From JBAZLV01 sp964586075 (lineage in GTDB: Bacteria > Nitrospirota > UBA9217): a stretch of 64,000 nt of DNA. Under the pieces are notes generated by a model that saw nothing but the letters and a program-made list of their open reading frames with translations, had not been told where the DNA came from and did no database searches. Of the stretch, positions 53,443-62,230 are shown one piece after another (the first letter of the stretch is position 1; every line of letters starts with the position of its first letter). Position numbers and translations under genes: made by a program. The DNA is taken from NCBI GenBank assembly GCA_964586075.1, contig CAZPGZ010000006.1, forward strand, positions 54,194 to 118,193. Direction: 5' to 3'.

Positions 53443-54990
53443 ATGAATAAACACGTCGGAACAGTATATTTAATCGGTGCAGGGCCCGGTGATCCGGGGT
53501 TGATCACGGTAAAGGGCCTGGAGTGTGTGCAAAAGGCAGATGTCATTATTTATGATTATTTGGCAAATGAAAAGCTGCTTGCAGAAGGACGTCCGGATGC
53601 GGAACGCATTTATGTGGGCAAACAGAGCGGCAGGCATACGCTTCCCCAGAATGAAATCAATTCCCTGATTGTTGCCAAAGCCAAAGAGGGGAAAATCATA
53701 GCGCGATTAAAAGGCGGCGACCCGTTCATATTCGGAAGAGGCGGCGAAGAGGCGGAAGCGCTTGCCGATGCAAATATCTCTTTTGAGGTTGTTCCTGGAG
53801 TTTCAGCTGCAACGGCGGTCCCCACTTACGCAGGCATCCCGCTTACCCACCGTAACCATAATGCGACGGTGACGTTTGTTACCGGCCATGAGAATCCTGA
53901 AAAAGCTGAATCAAAAGTGGATTGGACCAAACTCGCGGCCAGCACCGGAACAATTGTTTTTTTTATGGGTATGAAAAATCTTCCAGCTATTGCTTCCAAT
54001 CTTCTTGCAAACGGTATGAACCCGGATACACCTGTCGCCGCTATTCAATGGGGCACCCGGCCGGACCAAAGGGTCGCTGTTAGTACGCTTAATAATATCG
54101 TGGATGCCGTAAAAAAAGCAAAGCTTGGTCCTCCGGCAATAATTGTTGTTGGCGATGTTGTTAAGCTGCATCAAAAATTGAACTGGTATGAATCAAAGCC
54201 GTTGTTCGGCACGACTATTGTTGTTACCCGATCACAGGACCATGCGGATACTTTCTCCAGAAAACTCATCGAATATGGCGCATCGGTTATCAGCTTTCCT
54301 GTTATTAAGATCACACCACCGGCCAACTGGTCAGAACTGGACAGCGCGTTGAACAGCCTTGGCTGGTATGATTGGATTATTTTTACCAGCATGAATACGG
54401 TGACGTTTTTCATGGAACGCCTTAAACATCTTGGCAAAGATGTCCGTGCGTTGCGGAACGCCAAAATTTGTGCGATTGGTCCCAGTACTGCGGAAAGCCT
54501 TGAAGGATACGGCATTAAAGCGGATTTAATTCCAGCGGATTTCAGAGCAGAAGGGCTGGTGGATGTGTTCGGCAAAGAACCCATGAAGGGGAAAAAAGTG
54601 CTGTTCCCTCGGGCAAAGGAAGCACGCGAGCTGATTCCTCAAAAATTAAAAGAACAAGGTGCAGTTGTAACGATCGTTATCGCATATGAAAACGTGAAGC
54701 CTGCGGCTGAAACAACCGATATTAAAAAACTTCTTGCTGACAGAAAGATAACCGCCGTTACATTCACCAGCTCCTCCAGTGTGCGCAATTTCATGGAACT
54801 GATCGGTCGTAAGGAAAATCCATCCCTTATGGAAAATGTAGTCATTGCCTGTATTGGCCCAGTTACTGCACGAACAGCAGAAGAATACGGTATGTTGGTC
54901 GATATTGTGCCGAAAGAATATACAGCTCCCGCTTTTGCTCAAGCCCTGGCTGATTTCTTTACCAAAAAGAGTCAACAAGTAAAAGTATAA
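53443..54990 (+). CDS. cobA-hemD: Uroporphyrinogen III methyltransferase-synthase fusion
   Basis: A 515-residue fusion. The N-terminal SUMT (1-245) has VYLIGAGPGDPGLIT, RLKGGDPFIFGRGGEE and GVSAATAVP. The C-terminal uroporphyrinogen III synthase (about 255-510) is seen through IIFTSMNTVTFF and AVTFTSSSSVRNF. It makes uroporphyrinogen III and methylates it to precorrin-2, feeding the dehydrogenase/ferrochelatase at 39923 for siroheme. It starts 18 bases after the flavin-rhodanese gene, so probably co-transcribed. Confidence 0.95.
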   Translation: MNKHVGTVYLIGAGPGDPGLITVKGLECVQKADVIIYDYLANEKLLAEGRPDAERIYVGKQSGRHTLPQNEINSLIVAKAKEGKIIARLKGGDPFIFGRGGEEAEALADANISFEVVPGVSAATAVPTYAGIPLTHRNHNATVTFVTGHENPEKAESKVDWTKLAASTGTIVFFMGMKNLPAIASNLLANGMNPDTPVAAIQWGTRPDQRVAVSTLNNIVDAVKKAKLGPPAIIVVGDVVKLHQKLNWYESKPLFGTTIVVTRSQDHADTFSRKLIEYGASVISFPVIKITPPANWSELDSALNSLGWYDWIIFTSMNTVTFFMERLKHLGKDVRALRNAKICAIGPSTAESLEGYGIKADLIPADFRAEGLVDVFGKEPMKGKKVLFPRAKEARELIPQKLKEQGAVVTIVIAYENVKPAAETTDIKKLLADRKITAVTFTSSSSVRNFMELIGRKENPSLMENVVIACIGPVTARTAEEYGMLVDIVPKEYTAPAFAQALADFFTKKSQQVKV

Positions 54991-55118
54991 GAATCAGTCA
55001 GTACCATTAAATACATTCCCTCCAGAATAAATATTTCTACTTCATTTACCACTTTCGTTGAACTTATTTATGAATACTTGCATAAACTGCTTGCTTTGAC
55101 AGTGAAGTTGTGATACAT

Positions 55119-55307
55119 TTGCCGCACATAAATCCCTCACTATGATGTAAAGCAAAAACGGACACTTTTGTTCTGGTGAAAATTAAGACGCGGTAACGGT
55201 TGCTAAAACCCGAAAGGATCGCGATTAATACATGATGCCAGGATTCGTCAGCATAGCCGAGAAAATAGTAGCCGGTAAAAGGATTTTTTCTTTTATCGGC
55301 TTTTTTT
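55119..55307 (+). ncRNA. Candidate regulatory leader RNA with terminator
   Basis: A possible promoter (TTGCCG at 55119-55124, 16 bases, TATGAT at 55141-55146) would start an RNA near 55153. Around 55190-55260 several short pairings can be drawn (CGG...CTA near 55197-55205 with TAGCCG at 55254-55259; CC-CGAAA-GG near 55209-55217; ATG..TG with CA.CAT near 55231-55253). It ends in an 11-bp stem (55271-55281 with 55290-55300) and seven T residues (55301-55307), about 90 bases before the kinase start. This is riboswitch- or attenuator-like. I cannot match it to a known class; it lacks the core of cyclic-di-GMP-I. Confidence 0.4.
55271..55307 (+). terminator. Intrinsic terminator in the leader
   Basis: An 11-bp stem with one G-T pair, an 8-base T-rich loop and a 7-T tail. 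It lies upstream of, not downstream of, a gene. Confidence 0.85.
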
Positions 55308-55399
55308 ATATCTCGTGACTGTTTGAATTTTGCATTTCGGTTTAGCTCCCGTTTCCATGCTGCAATACATTTCTAGACCAGCGTTGTGAGGGATTTTTC

Positions 55400-57967
55400 T
55401 TGAAAAGAACACTCCTTGTGCTCATGGTTTTTTTTGCGGCAATTTCCTCCCTTTTCTTCGTGCTTATCTATGATAATGCAGTAAAAGCGGCGATTACACA
55501 GCTGAACAATACGCAGTTGATACATGCAAAACAGGCAGCACGTGGGATTGAAGGTTATTTTGCGACCTGGACGGGCGTTCTTAATTCATTATCAAAGATG
55601 GACGCGATCATCAATGCCAACAATGAGGGCAAACAGTATATGGCCCTTTTTTACGAAGCGCATCATGACCAGATTCGGTCGATCACCCGTGTGAATGAGC
55701 AAGGCCGGATACTGTATACCGTTCCCTATGATCTTTCGGCTGGAACTGATATATCGGGCCAAGAGCATATCCGGCTAATCCTCCGGGAACACAGGCCGGT
55801 CATAAGCGACGTATTTAAAACCATCCAGGGTTTCGATGCCGTGGCCCTTCATATTCCGGTATTCAAGCGATCTGAATTCAAAGGTACTATCGCCATCGTC
55901 ATCAACTTTGAAAACCTGGCGAAGCGATATCTAGAAGTAATAAAGATAGGTGAAACTGGATATGCATGGGTCATCAGTCGTGCTGGAATAACATTATATA
56001 GTCCGGTTCCCGGATTTACCGGTAAATCTGTTTACGAATCCTGCAAAGAGTTTCCATCGCTTCTCACAATGGTACATGACATGCTCCAGGGCCACAAGGG
56101 GGCCGCAACCTACACATTCAATAAAATGCCTTCCGGCAGCACTGCTGTAACGAAAAAAAATGCTGTATACATGCCTGTTAATATTGCCAATACCTTCTGG
56201 TCAGTTGTTGTGACATCCTCCGAGGACGAAGTTCTTTCCTCACTTTCCTCTTTTAGAAACAGGCTGGTGCTGATTATCTGCATGATACTTATTACAGTTG
56301 TTATAATTGCCTGGATCAGTACAAAAGCCTGGCTGATACTTTCGGAAGAACAAAAACGCAAGAAGGCAGAAGAGGGATTGCGGGCAAGCGAGCAGCGCTA
56401 CCGCTACTTGTTTCTCCAAAACCCCGCACCGATGCTGATCTACGAACGCAGCACTTTTAAAATGCTTGCTGTAAATGATGCTTTTCTGAATCATTACGGT
56501 TATGAAAAAGACGAAGCCCTGATCTTGCATCTGCCTGATCTTTATCCAGAAGAAGAAAAAAAACCAATTGTCGATCTGGTCTCCAAAATGAGCGGTCACA
56601 CCTATGCCGGAGAATGGCACCATCTCAAGAAGGACGGTACGTTGATAGACATTGTGGCCATGTCGCATGAACTGGTCTACGAGAACCAGCCGGCCCGTGT
56701 TGCCGTTATTACAGACATCACCGAGCGAAAGCGAGCCGAAGATGCCCTGCGCCGTTCAGAAGATAAATTTCATAAGGCTTTTCAAGCGACCCCCGATGCC
56801 ATTATCATAAGCCGTGCTGATGACGGTCTCCTCCTTGAAGTTAACGAAATTTTCCTTCGACAATCGGGGTACACCCGCGATGAAGCAATAGGCAGGACTG
56901 CATCGGACCTCCAGCTGTGGGTTGATCCCCAGGAGCGCTGTCGGTACGTAATGGAATTAAAAGAACAGGGGAGAGTTCGCGAGCGGGAAGCCAGGTTCCG
57001 GACAAAATCATCTTTTATCCTCGAAGGTCTTGTTTCCGGTGAGACTATAATGCTGGATGGCCAGGCGTGTCTTCTCACCATAATACGAGACATAACTCAA
57101 AAAAACAAGATTGAAGCAGAGCTGAAGAAACATCGCCTCAATCTGGAGGAAATGGTGCAGGAACGTACCGATCAGCTCCAGCGTTCACAGGAGGCCCTTC
57201 GTCTCTCTCTGGATGAAGTGACTACAGCCAAAAATGACCTGGAAACGGCCAATACAAGATTAAAGGAACTGGACCGTCTTAAATCGCTTTTTATCGCTTC
57301 CATGAGTCATGAATTGCGCACTCCCCTTAACTCAATCATCGGTTTTACCGGCATCCTGCTGCAGGGACTGGCCGGCCCCTTAAACGAAGAACAACGCAAA
57401 CAATTGAGCATGGTAAAAAGCAGCTCGAACCACCTTCTTGAATTGATTACCGATATTATTGATTTGAGCAAGATCGAAGCCGGCAGAATTCACATGAACA
57501 TGTCCGCATTTGATCTTATGCCCTTGGTTCGTACCGTGGTGTCTTCATTGCAGCCGGCAGCGGCGAGGAAAAACATCGCCCTTGTCGTGGAGGGGCCGGA
57601 TGTTTTAGAAGTCATGAGTGATAAACAACGCATCCGACAGGTGCTGATTAATCTGACTGGAAATGCCGTCAAATTTACTGACCGGGGAGAGGTGCGTTTG
57701 ACTGTGGAGGAAACACAGAATACCGTGGTGATTGCCGTGCGCGATACCGGATGCGGCATACGCGCTGAAGATATGAACAAACTTTTTCAGTTTTTCAGCC
57801 AGATTACGTCCGCCGATATGCCGAAGTATGAAGGAACGGGGCTCGGGTTGTATATTTCAAAAAAACTCATGAAACTTCTCGGCGGTGATATTCTGACCAT
57901 AAGCGAAATCAACAAGGGAAGCGAATTTATCATGAGCATGCCGGCAGTGAAAAAGGAGATTCGGTGA
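55400..57967 (+). CDS. Membrane sensor histidine kinase with Cache and two PAS domains
   Basis: An 855-residue kinase. There is a membrane helix at 5-25, an extracytoplasmic double-Cache-type sensor (about 35-285; GYAWVISRAGITLYSP), and a second helix near 290-310. Two PAS domains (about 328-450 and 455-575), a coiled coil (580-630), HisKA with the phospho-acceptor in SMSHELRTPLNS (His about 637) and HATPase (NAVKF, DTGCGI, GTGLGL) follow. The start is TTG with GAGGG before it. The last four bases overlap the next receiver gene (GTGA). Confidence 0.9.
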   Translation: MKRTLLVLMVFFAAISSLFFVLIYDNAVKAAITQLNNTQLIHAKQAARGIEGYFATWTGVLNSLSKMDAIINANNEGKQYMALFYEAHHDQIRSITRVNEQGRILYTVPYDLSAGTDISGQEHIRLILREHRPVISDVFKTIQGFDAVALHIPVFKRSEFKGTIAIVINFENLAKRYLEVIKIGETGYAWVISRAGITLYSPVPGFTGKSVYESCKEFPSLLTMVHDMLQGHKGAATYTFNKMPSGSTAVTKKNAVYMPVNIANTFWSVVVTSSEDEVLSSLSSFRNRLVLIICMILITVVIIAWISTKAWLILSEEQKRKKAEEGLRASEQRYRYLFLQNPAPMLIYERSTFKMLAVNDAFLNHYGYEKDEALILHLPDLYPEEEKKPIVDLVSKMSGHTYAGEWHHLKKDGTLIDIVAMSHELVYENQPARVAVITDITERKRAEDALRRSEDKFHKAFQATPDAIIISRADDGLLLEVNEIFLRQSGYTRDEAIGRTASDLQLWVDPQERCRYVMELKEQGRVREREARFRTKSSFILEGLVSGETIMLDGQACLLTIIRDITQKNKIEAELKKHRLNLEEMVQERTDQLQRSQEALRLSLDEVTTAKNDLETANTRLKELDRLKSLFIASMSHELRTPLNSIIGFTGILLQGLAGPLNEEQRKQLSMVKSSSNHLLELITDIIDLSKIEAGRIHMNMSAFDLMPLVRTVVSSLQPAAARKNIALVVEGPDVLEVMSDKQRIRQVLINLTGNAVKFTDRGEVRLTVEETQNTVVIAVRDTGCGIRAEDMNKLFQFFSQITSADMPKYEGTGLGLYISKKLMKLLGGDILTISEINKGSEFIMSMPAVKKEIR

Positions 57968-58344
57968 AAAAAATCCTGGTGGTTGAAGACAATGAAAAAA
58001 ACATGTATTTGATCACATTTCTCATCAAAACAATGGGACATCAGGCGATTCAGACCAGAACAGGAGAAGAAGGAGTCGAATTCGCCCTCCGTGAACAGCC
58101 GGATCTGATTCTTATGGACATTCAGCTTCCCGGCATAGACGGGCTGGAAACGACAAGACGCATTCGGGAATCCCACAGCTGTGCTGCCATACCAATTATC
58201 GCCATTACTTCCTATGCCATGACGGGGGACCGGGAGAGGCTCCTTGCAGCCGGATGCAATGGGTATATTGAAAAACCGATTAATCCGGAAACAATCATGG
58301 ATGAAATTTCTGCATTCCTTGATAAACAAGAGGAGGAAAAGTGA
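57964..58344 (+). CDS. Single-domain response regulator
   Basis: A 126-residue CheY-like receiver. Acidic residues are at 8-9 (VVEDN), the acceptor is Asp52 in LMDIQLPG, Thr is in AITSYA and Lys in EKPINP. There is no output domain. It overlaps both neighbours by four bases and probably shuttles phosphate between the two kinases. Confidence 0.93.
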   Translation: MKKILVVEDNEKNMYLITFLIKTMGHQAIQTRTGEEGVEFALREQPDLILMDIQLPGIDGLETTRRIRESHSCAAIPIIAITSYAMTGDRERLLAAGCNGYIEKPINPETIMDEISAFLDKQEEEK

Positions 58345-60374
58345 ACGTCCTGATCGTTGACGATAATGCTGAAAATATTTATCTGCTCGAAGCGCTGCTG
58401 AAAGGAAATGGCTATGAAGTCGTTATAGCGGGAAACGGCTTGGAAGCGCTTGGTTGTTTAAAAACGGCGACAGTCGGTCTGGTCATCTCAGACATTCTTA
58501 TGCCGAAAATGGACGGGTTTCAACTCTGCCGCGCAGTGCGGTCTGATGAACAGCTGAGCAGCGTCCCTTTTATTTTTTATACGGCGACGTATACCGATGA
58601 AAAAGACGCTGAACTCGGAATCAAGCTGGGTGCCGACAAGTTTCTGGTCAAACCGCAAGACACGGAGGTGCTTCTAACCGTCATCAAAAAAGTGTTGTCA
58701 GAACGCGCACCTCATCCCGTCATCAAGCAGCCCCTGGGTGCGGAGATGGAGTTCTTCAGACAATACAATGAAATCCTTTTTCACAAACTGGAAAAAAAAG
58801 TCACGGATCTGGAAGTAGCCAACCGCGCGCTTCTGGAGAGCGAAACAAGGTTCAGGAGCATTTTTGATCAATCCCCGGTTGCGTATCAATCACTGGATCA
58901 AGAAGGTAAATTTCTGTATGTCAATGACAGGTTGTGCCGGCTTCTTCAGTATGATTCTGCTGAACTGGTGGGACAGAGTTTCAATACAATCTGGTCTCCT
59001 GAAACGAAATCCAGGTTCGCAAAGACATTTGCTGACTTTAAAAAGAACGGAGAAATTCATTCCGAATTGCAGCTGGTACGCAAGGACGGTTCCCTGCTTG
59101 AAGTGCACATCGAAGGACGTATTCAGATTGACGCATTCGGTAAGTTTATCAGTACGCACTGTGTTTTTTTCGATATCACGGAACGCCGGCGCGCTGAATC
59201 CGAAAAAACCTTGTTAGAAAACCAGCTGCGTCAAGCCCAGAAAATGGAGGCTATTGGCCAACTCGCCGGGGGGGTGGCCCACGATTTTAACAACATCATG
59301 AGCGCTATCGTTGGATATGCCGCAATAGCCCTCATGAAAATGAAACAAGATGATCCGAATCGTCACAGCATCGAGCAGATACAAACGGCCGCAAACCGGG
59401 CTACCGTGTTGACTCAAAGTCTTCTCGCATTCGGCAGAAAGCAAAACGTTAATCTTGTTACGGTCAATTTGAACGACATAATCCTCAAATTTGAAAAGTT
59501 TCTGCTTCGTTTGCTCAAAGAGAGCATTCGGCTCAAAGTGGAGACAGCTGAAAAGGACTTGCATATAGTGGCAGACCGCGGGCAGCTTGAGCAAATACTG
59601 ATGAATTTAGTGACTAATTCGCGTGACGCCATGCCGAAAGGCGGCGACATTACCATTAAAACCGGCCTGATAAATGTTGATCAATCGCTTATTGACGCTG
59701 AAGGTGTGAAACAGCCCTGCGGCACCTACGCGTTTATAGCAGTCACGGACACGGGCACAGGAATGTCGGACGAGATAAGACAGAAGATTTTTGAACCGTT
59801 TTATACCACGAAGGAAGAAGGAAAGGGCACCGGCCTTGGATTGGCCGTGGTTTTCGGTATTGTAAAACAACATAATGGATTTATTAATGTGTGCAGCAAT
59901 CCAGGACGGGGAACAACATTTAAAATATATCTGCCGTCTTCCAATGGTTTTGCTCCCGCAGAAAGCCAAAAGGCGCAAGAGGAAGTGCCTGCCGCGGGCG
60001 GAACAGAAACACTGCTTTTTGCTGAGGATGACGCAACCATCAGAAAAATGTCGATCAGCGTACTGCAGGAGTATGGTTATACGGTCATAGAGGCTGTTGA
60101 TGGACTGGATGCGGTTGCCAAGTATACAAAAAATATCGGCAGCATACGGCTCGTGATGCTCGACGGTATTATGCCGAACATGAACGGTAAGGAAGCATGG
60201 TTGAATATCAAAATGCAAAACCCGGAAGTAAAAACGATTTTTATCAGCGGCTATGCGGAAAATATTTTTACGAAGAAAATGCTTTCGGACAAGAACACGG
60301 TGTTCCTTCAAAAACCGGTAACGCCGACTGTCCTTGTCCGAAAGATACGGGATATGCTGGATATGCAGACTTAA
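58341..60374 (+). CDS. Receiver-PAS-kinase-receiver hybrid histidine kinase
   Basis: A 677-residue cytosolic hybrid kinase. Domains are receiver 1 (1-120; Asp51 in ISDILMPKMDG), a coiled linker, PAS (about 165-285), HisKA (GQLAGGVAHDFNNIMSAI), HATPase (NSRDA, DTGTGMS, GTGLGLAV) and C-terminal receiver 2 (about 550-675; VMLDGIMPNMNG). The GTG start overlaps the preceding receiver gene by four bases, so the three genes form one coupled phosphorelay unit behind the leader RNA. Confidence 0.92.
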   Translation: MNVLIVDDNAENIYLLEALLKGNGYEVVIAGNGLEALGCLKTATVGLVISDILMPKMDGFQLCRAVRSDEQLSSVPFIFYTATYTDEKDAELGIKLGADKFLVKPQDTEVLLTVIKKVLSERAPHPVIKQPLGAEMEFFRQYNEILFHKLEKKVTDLEVANRALLESETRFRSIFDQSPVAYQSLDQEGKFLYVNDRLCRLLQYDSAELVGQSFNTIWSPETKSRFAKTFADFKKNGEIHSELQLVRKDGSLLEVHIEGRIQIDAFGKFISTHCVFFDITERRRAESEKTLLENQLRQAQKMEAIGQLAGGVAHDFNNIMSAIVGYAAIALMKMKQDDPNRHSIEQIQTAANRATVLTQSLLAFGRKQNVNLVTVNLNDIILKFEKFLLRLLKESIRLKVETAEKDLHIVADRGQLEQILMNLVTNSRDAMPKGGDITIKTGLINVDQSLIDAEGVKQPCGTYAFIAVTDTGTGMSDEIRQKIFEPFYTTKEEGKGTGLGLAVVFGIVKQHNGFINVCSNPGRGTTFKIYLPSSNGFAPAESQKAQEEVPAAGGTETLLFAEDDATIRKMSISVLQEYGYTVIEAVDGLDAVAKYTKNIGSIRLVMLDGIMPNMNGKEAWLNIKMQNPEVKTIFISGYAENIFTKKMLSDKNTVFLQKPVTPTVLVRKIRDMLDMQT

Positions 60375-60450
60375 GGATCTTATTCTGGTTTATGCGGTCA
60401 ACTGTTTGTTTCCTTGTCTGTTCACAAAGCTGCATAGCATTATTCGTTTT

Positions 60451-61056
60451 TTATCGAATGATGTGCGGATTTCCTTCTCTATTGTTCATATGACCTCCAC
60501 CGTGTTCTCTCGGTGAATTTTCTCTCCTGTCATGGTTGTCTCTATTCCAATTTTGCTGTTCGTGTTGAGGTCCTCTATTGGCTTGTCCCCGATAGTAATC
60601 TCTTCTTTCCTGGCGGGCCTTGTCCCAGCGTGCGTTGTCCCAATGCCTGTCGCGCTCCCATCCTTTCCAGTTCCTTCTTACTTCCTTATACTGCAAGCGG
60701 TCATGAAAAACAGGGGCCCCTCTAAACGAGGAGGGGACGCCGATTACCGCGCGAGGCACCCGATGGGCTTCAATCCCCCGCCAAGGGCCGTTGTACCTGC
60801 TTGAGATAAACCAATGTCCCTGATACGGCCTGTACCAGTAGCCCCGGTAAAAGAAAATATCTACATTGACATCAGGAGGATAGTACACATAGGTTTCAGG
60901 TATTACCATTAAAGCAGGTGGAGCTGGTATCACGAGCGGCGGCAAAGGAATGTTAATGCTGACATTGACTTCAGCATTGGTTTTTGCCGGCGTTAAAATG
61001 CCGAACGCAGAGAATAACAAACTAAAAATAATGATGCCGAGGATCGGTTTTCTCAT
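60451..61056 (-). CDS. Secreted WXXGXW-type envelope protein
   Basis: A 201-residue protein with a signal peptide (hydrophobic 6-24). It has a Pro-rich segment, then a YRGYWYRPYQGHW repeat of the YXWXXGXW kind, and a long basic, His/Arg/Asn-rich tail to the end. It is probably periplasmic or surface-bound and of unknown function. GGAGG before ATG 61056 fixes the start. The gene is convergent with the hybrid kinase. Confidence 0.75.
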   Translation of the reverse strand: MRKPILGIIIFSLLFSAFGILTPAKTNAEVNVSINIPLPPLVIPAPPALMVIPETYVYYPPDVNVDIFFYRGYWYRPYQGHWFISSRYNGPWRGIEAHRVPRAVIGVPSSFRGAPVFHDRLQYKEVRRNWKGWERDRHWDNARWDKARQERRDYYRGQANRGPQHEQQNWNRDNHDRRENSPREHGGGHMNNREGNPHIIR

Positions 61057-61189
61057 GATGACACCTCCGTAACGCTTCAATCGTAATGATGTATTTACAC
61101 AACTTATTACGTGAGACACCGCTTGTTGTGATTTGTTTAATAGGCTTTCAGAATAGGGAATAGTCAGTAACTTCATATAAACGCTTAGC

Positions 61190-61221
61190 ATCTTCTATGG
61201 GGATGTTTTCCCATAGAAGAT
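61190..61221. repeat. Perfect 12-bp inverted repeat
   Basis: ATCTTCTATGGG at 61190-61201 pairs exactly with 61210-61221 around an 8-base loop. No T-run follows directly on either strand. It lies about 135 bases upstream of the minus-strand envelope gene, in its leader or promoter region. Confidence 0.7.
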
Positions 61222-61323
61222 CTTACGCGATGTTTTTTGTATTTTGTAATGATAGAAGTTGATTTTACCTGGTTAATATGTGCATCGGATATTTCTAATC
61301 CTCACATTAGAATTGGTACTGAA

Positions 61324-61545
61324 TTATTTTACAGAGGTTCCCTTATAGCTTGAATCTTCCTGATGACGTCCTTCTTTAACTTCCTGTTCATAATCGCTGA
61401 TGGCTTCACGGTAGTCCTTTCCAGACATGTCTTCACCGGGATTTTGGACATCATACACTAACAATCTGCAGCCGCTGTCAAATGAAGTGCTCAGTTCTTG
61501 TGGGGTCACGAGCGCAACGCTTACCCGAGCTCTCCAGACGCCCAT
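61324..61545 (-). CDS. Doubtful small gene or gene remnant
   Basis: A 73-residue frame with coding-like composition (acidic C-terminal part, YREAISDYEQEVKEG). The same frame stays open another 35 codons upstream, to about 61653, without an ATG, GTG or TTG start. The ATG at 61545 has no ribosome-binding site. It may be the decayed end of a longer gene. No family is recognised. Confidence 0.3.
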   Translation of the reverse strand: MGVWRARVSVALVTPQELSTSFDSGCRLLVYDVQNPGEDMSGKDYREAISDYEQEVKEGRHQEDSSYKGTSVK

Positions 61546-61937
61546 TCTTGGGATTTGTTGCAGATAATATATTGTATCAGGCTTGAAGTTTATTTTTACG
61601 GCTCTACGCTTTCCGCTCGTGTAATTACATAATGCATTCCAGGTGTGACATTAGTTTTTACAAAATAACTTTTCCATTAGGTAACGCCTATCATCTTCTT
61701 GTCGAGAAAGGTGTCAAATTCAATTATCTTGTATCATTTTAAAATATAAAGATTGACTCATATTGCTACCAAAGTATAATTTTTTTTAAATTTGTATGTG
61801 AGTTCGGTCACAATATAGTATTTTTTGAAAGTTACGGTTAATGATAAGATTGGAAGGTGAATAATATCGAATAGGTATACTCAGAACAACGCTGTCGTGT
61901 GGTTCCAAAAAAGAGGAATAGAACCAATTACAACTGA

Positions 61938-61969
61938 AATAAAAAAGGCTAATCTTGCGATTAGCCTTT
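61938..61969 (-). terminator. Terminator of the tRNA fragment
   Basis: An 11-bp perfect stem (61944-61954 with 61959-61969) with a 4-base loop. On the minus strand it runs into six T residues, nine bases after the CCA end of the tRNA fragment. Confidence 0.85.
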
Positions 61970-61977
61970 AAAATTCT

Positions 61978-62022
61978 TGGTGGAGCTGAGGGGGATCGAA
62001 CCCCTGACCCCAAGACTGCCAG
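61978..62022 (-). tRNA. tRNA-Ala-like 3' fragment, probable attachment site
   Basis: Read on the minus strand this is tRNA positions 32-76. The anticodon loop is CTGGCAG (anticodon GGC), then the strand TCTTG, variable loop GGGTC, T-arm AGGGG-TTCGATC-CCCCT, acceptor strand CAGCTCC, A and CCA. T at acceptor position 70 would pair with G3, the alanine identity wobble. The 5' anticodon strand and D-arm are absent (GGGAG stands where TCTTG is needed). Its terminator is intact downstream. The missing half and any element lie to the right. Confidence 0.72.
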
Positions 62023-62230
62023 GGGAGTCTAACGGTGGTGATGATACTTCTTGATTTTGCCTTTCCTTGTCTTTTCGTACTGTTATAGTGTGCAGAGGAT
62101 AATAAAAATTCTAGCCTATACTGTTCTTTTCAGTACTCTACTGACACAGTAACTGCACATTATAATCTAAATATTGAGGCCTGGGAAACCGGGCCTTGTT
62201 TTTTGGACCATGAAATACAAATAGCCTCGT
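62023..62230. other. Gene-free stretch right of the tRNA fragment
   Basis: AT-rich, no gene. It contains a plus-strand terminator-like hairpin (62177-62206). Confidence 0.4.
62177..62206 (+). terminator. Terminator-like hairpin, plus orientation
   Basis: An 8-bp stem with one T-G pair and a GAAA loop (62177-62184 with 62189-62196) is followed by TGTTTTTT. No plus-strand gene precedes it. It lies just beyond the 3' end of the minus-strand pseudopilin gene. Confidence 0.6.

Larger units (their letters stand above)
54991..55399. other. Long leader region before a sensor kinase gene
   Basis: A 409-base gap. Its right part holds a candidate promoter, a structured-looking RNA and a terminator upstream of the kinase gene, described separately. 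The first 130 bases show nothing clear. Confidence 0.5.
61057..61977. other. AT-rich, mostly non-coding stretch
   Basis: No confident gene. It holds a perfect inverted repeat (61190-61221), a doubtful minus-strand open frame (61324-61650) and the terminator of the tRNA fragment. Confidence 0.5.

Noticed and set aside
55190..55270. Cyclic-di-GMP-I riboswitch
   Set aside because: A CCCGAAAGG hairpin is present, but the conserved ACGCAAAGC core and receptor partner are not.
61978..62075. Intact tRNA gene on the minus strand
   Set aside because: No D-arm or 5' acceptor strand can be found to the right of the anticodon loop.
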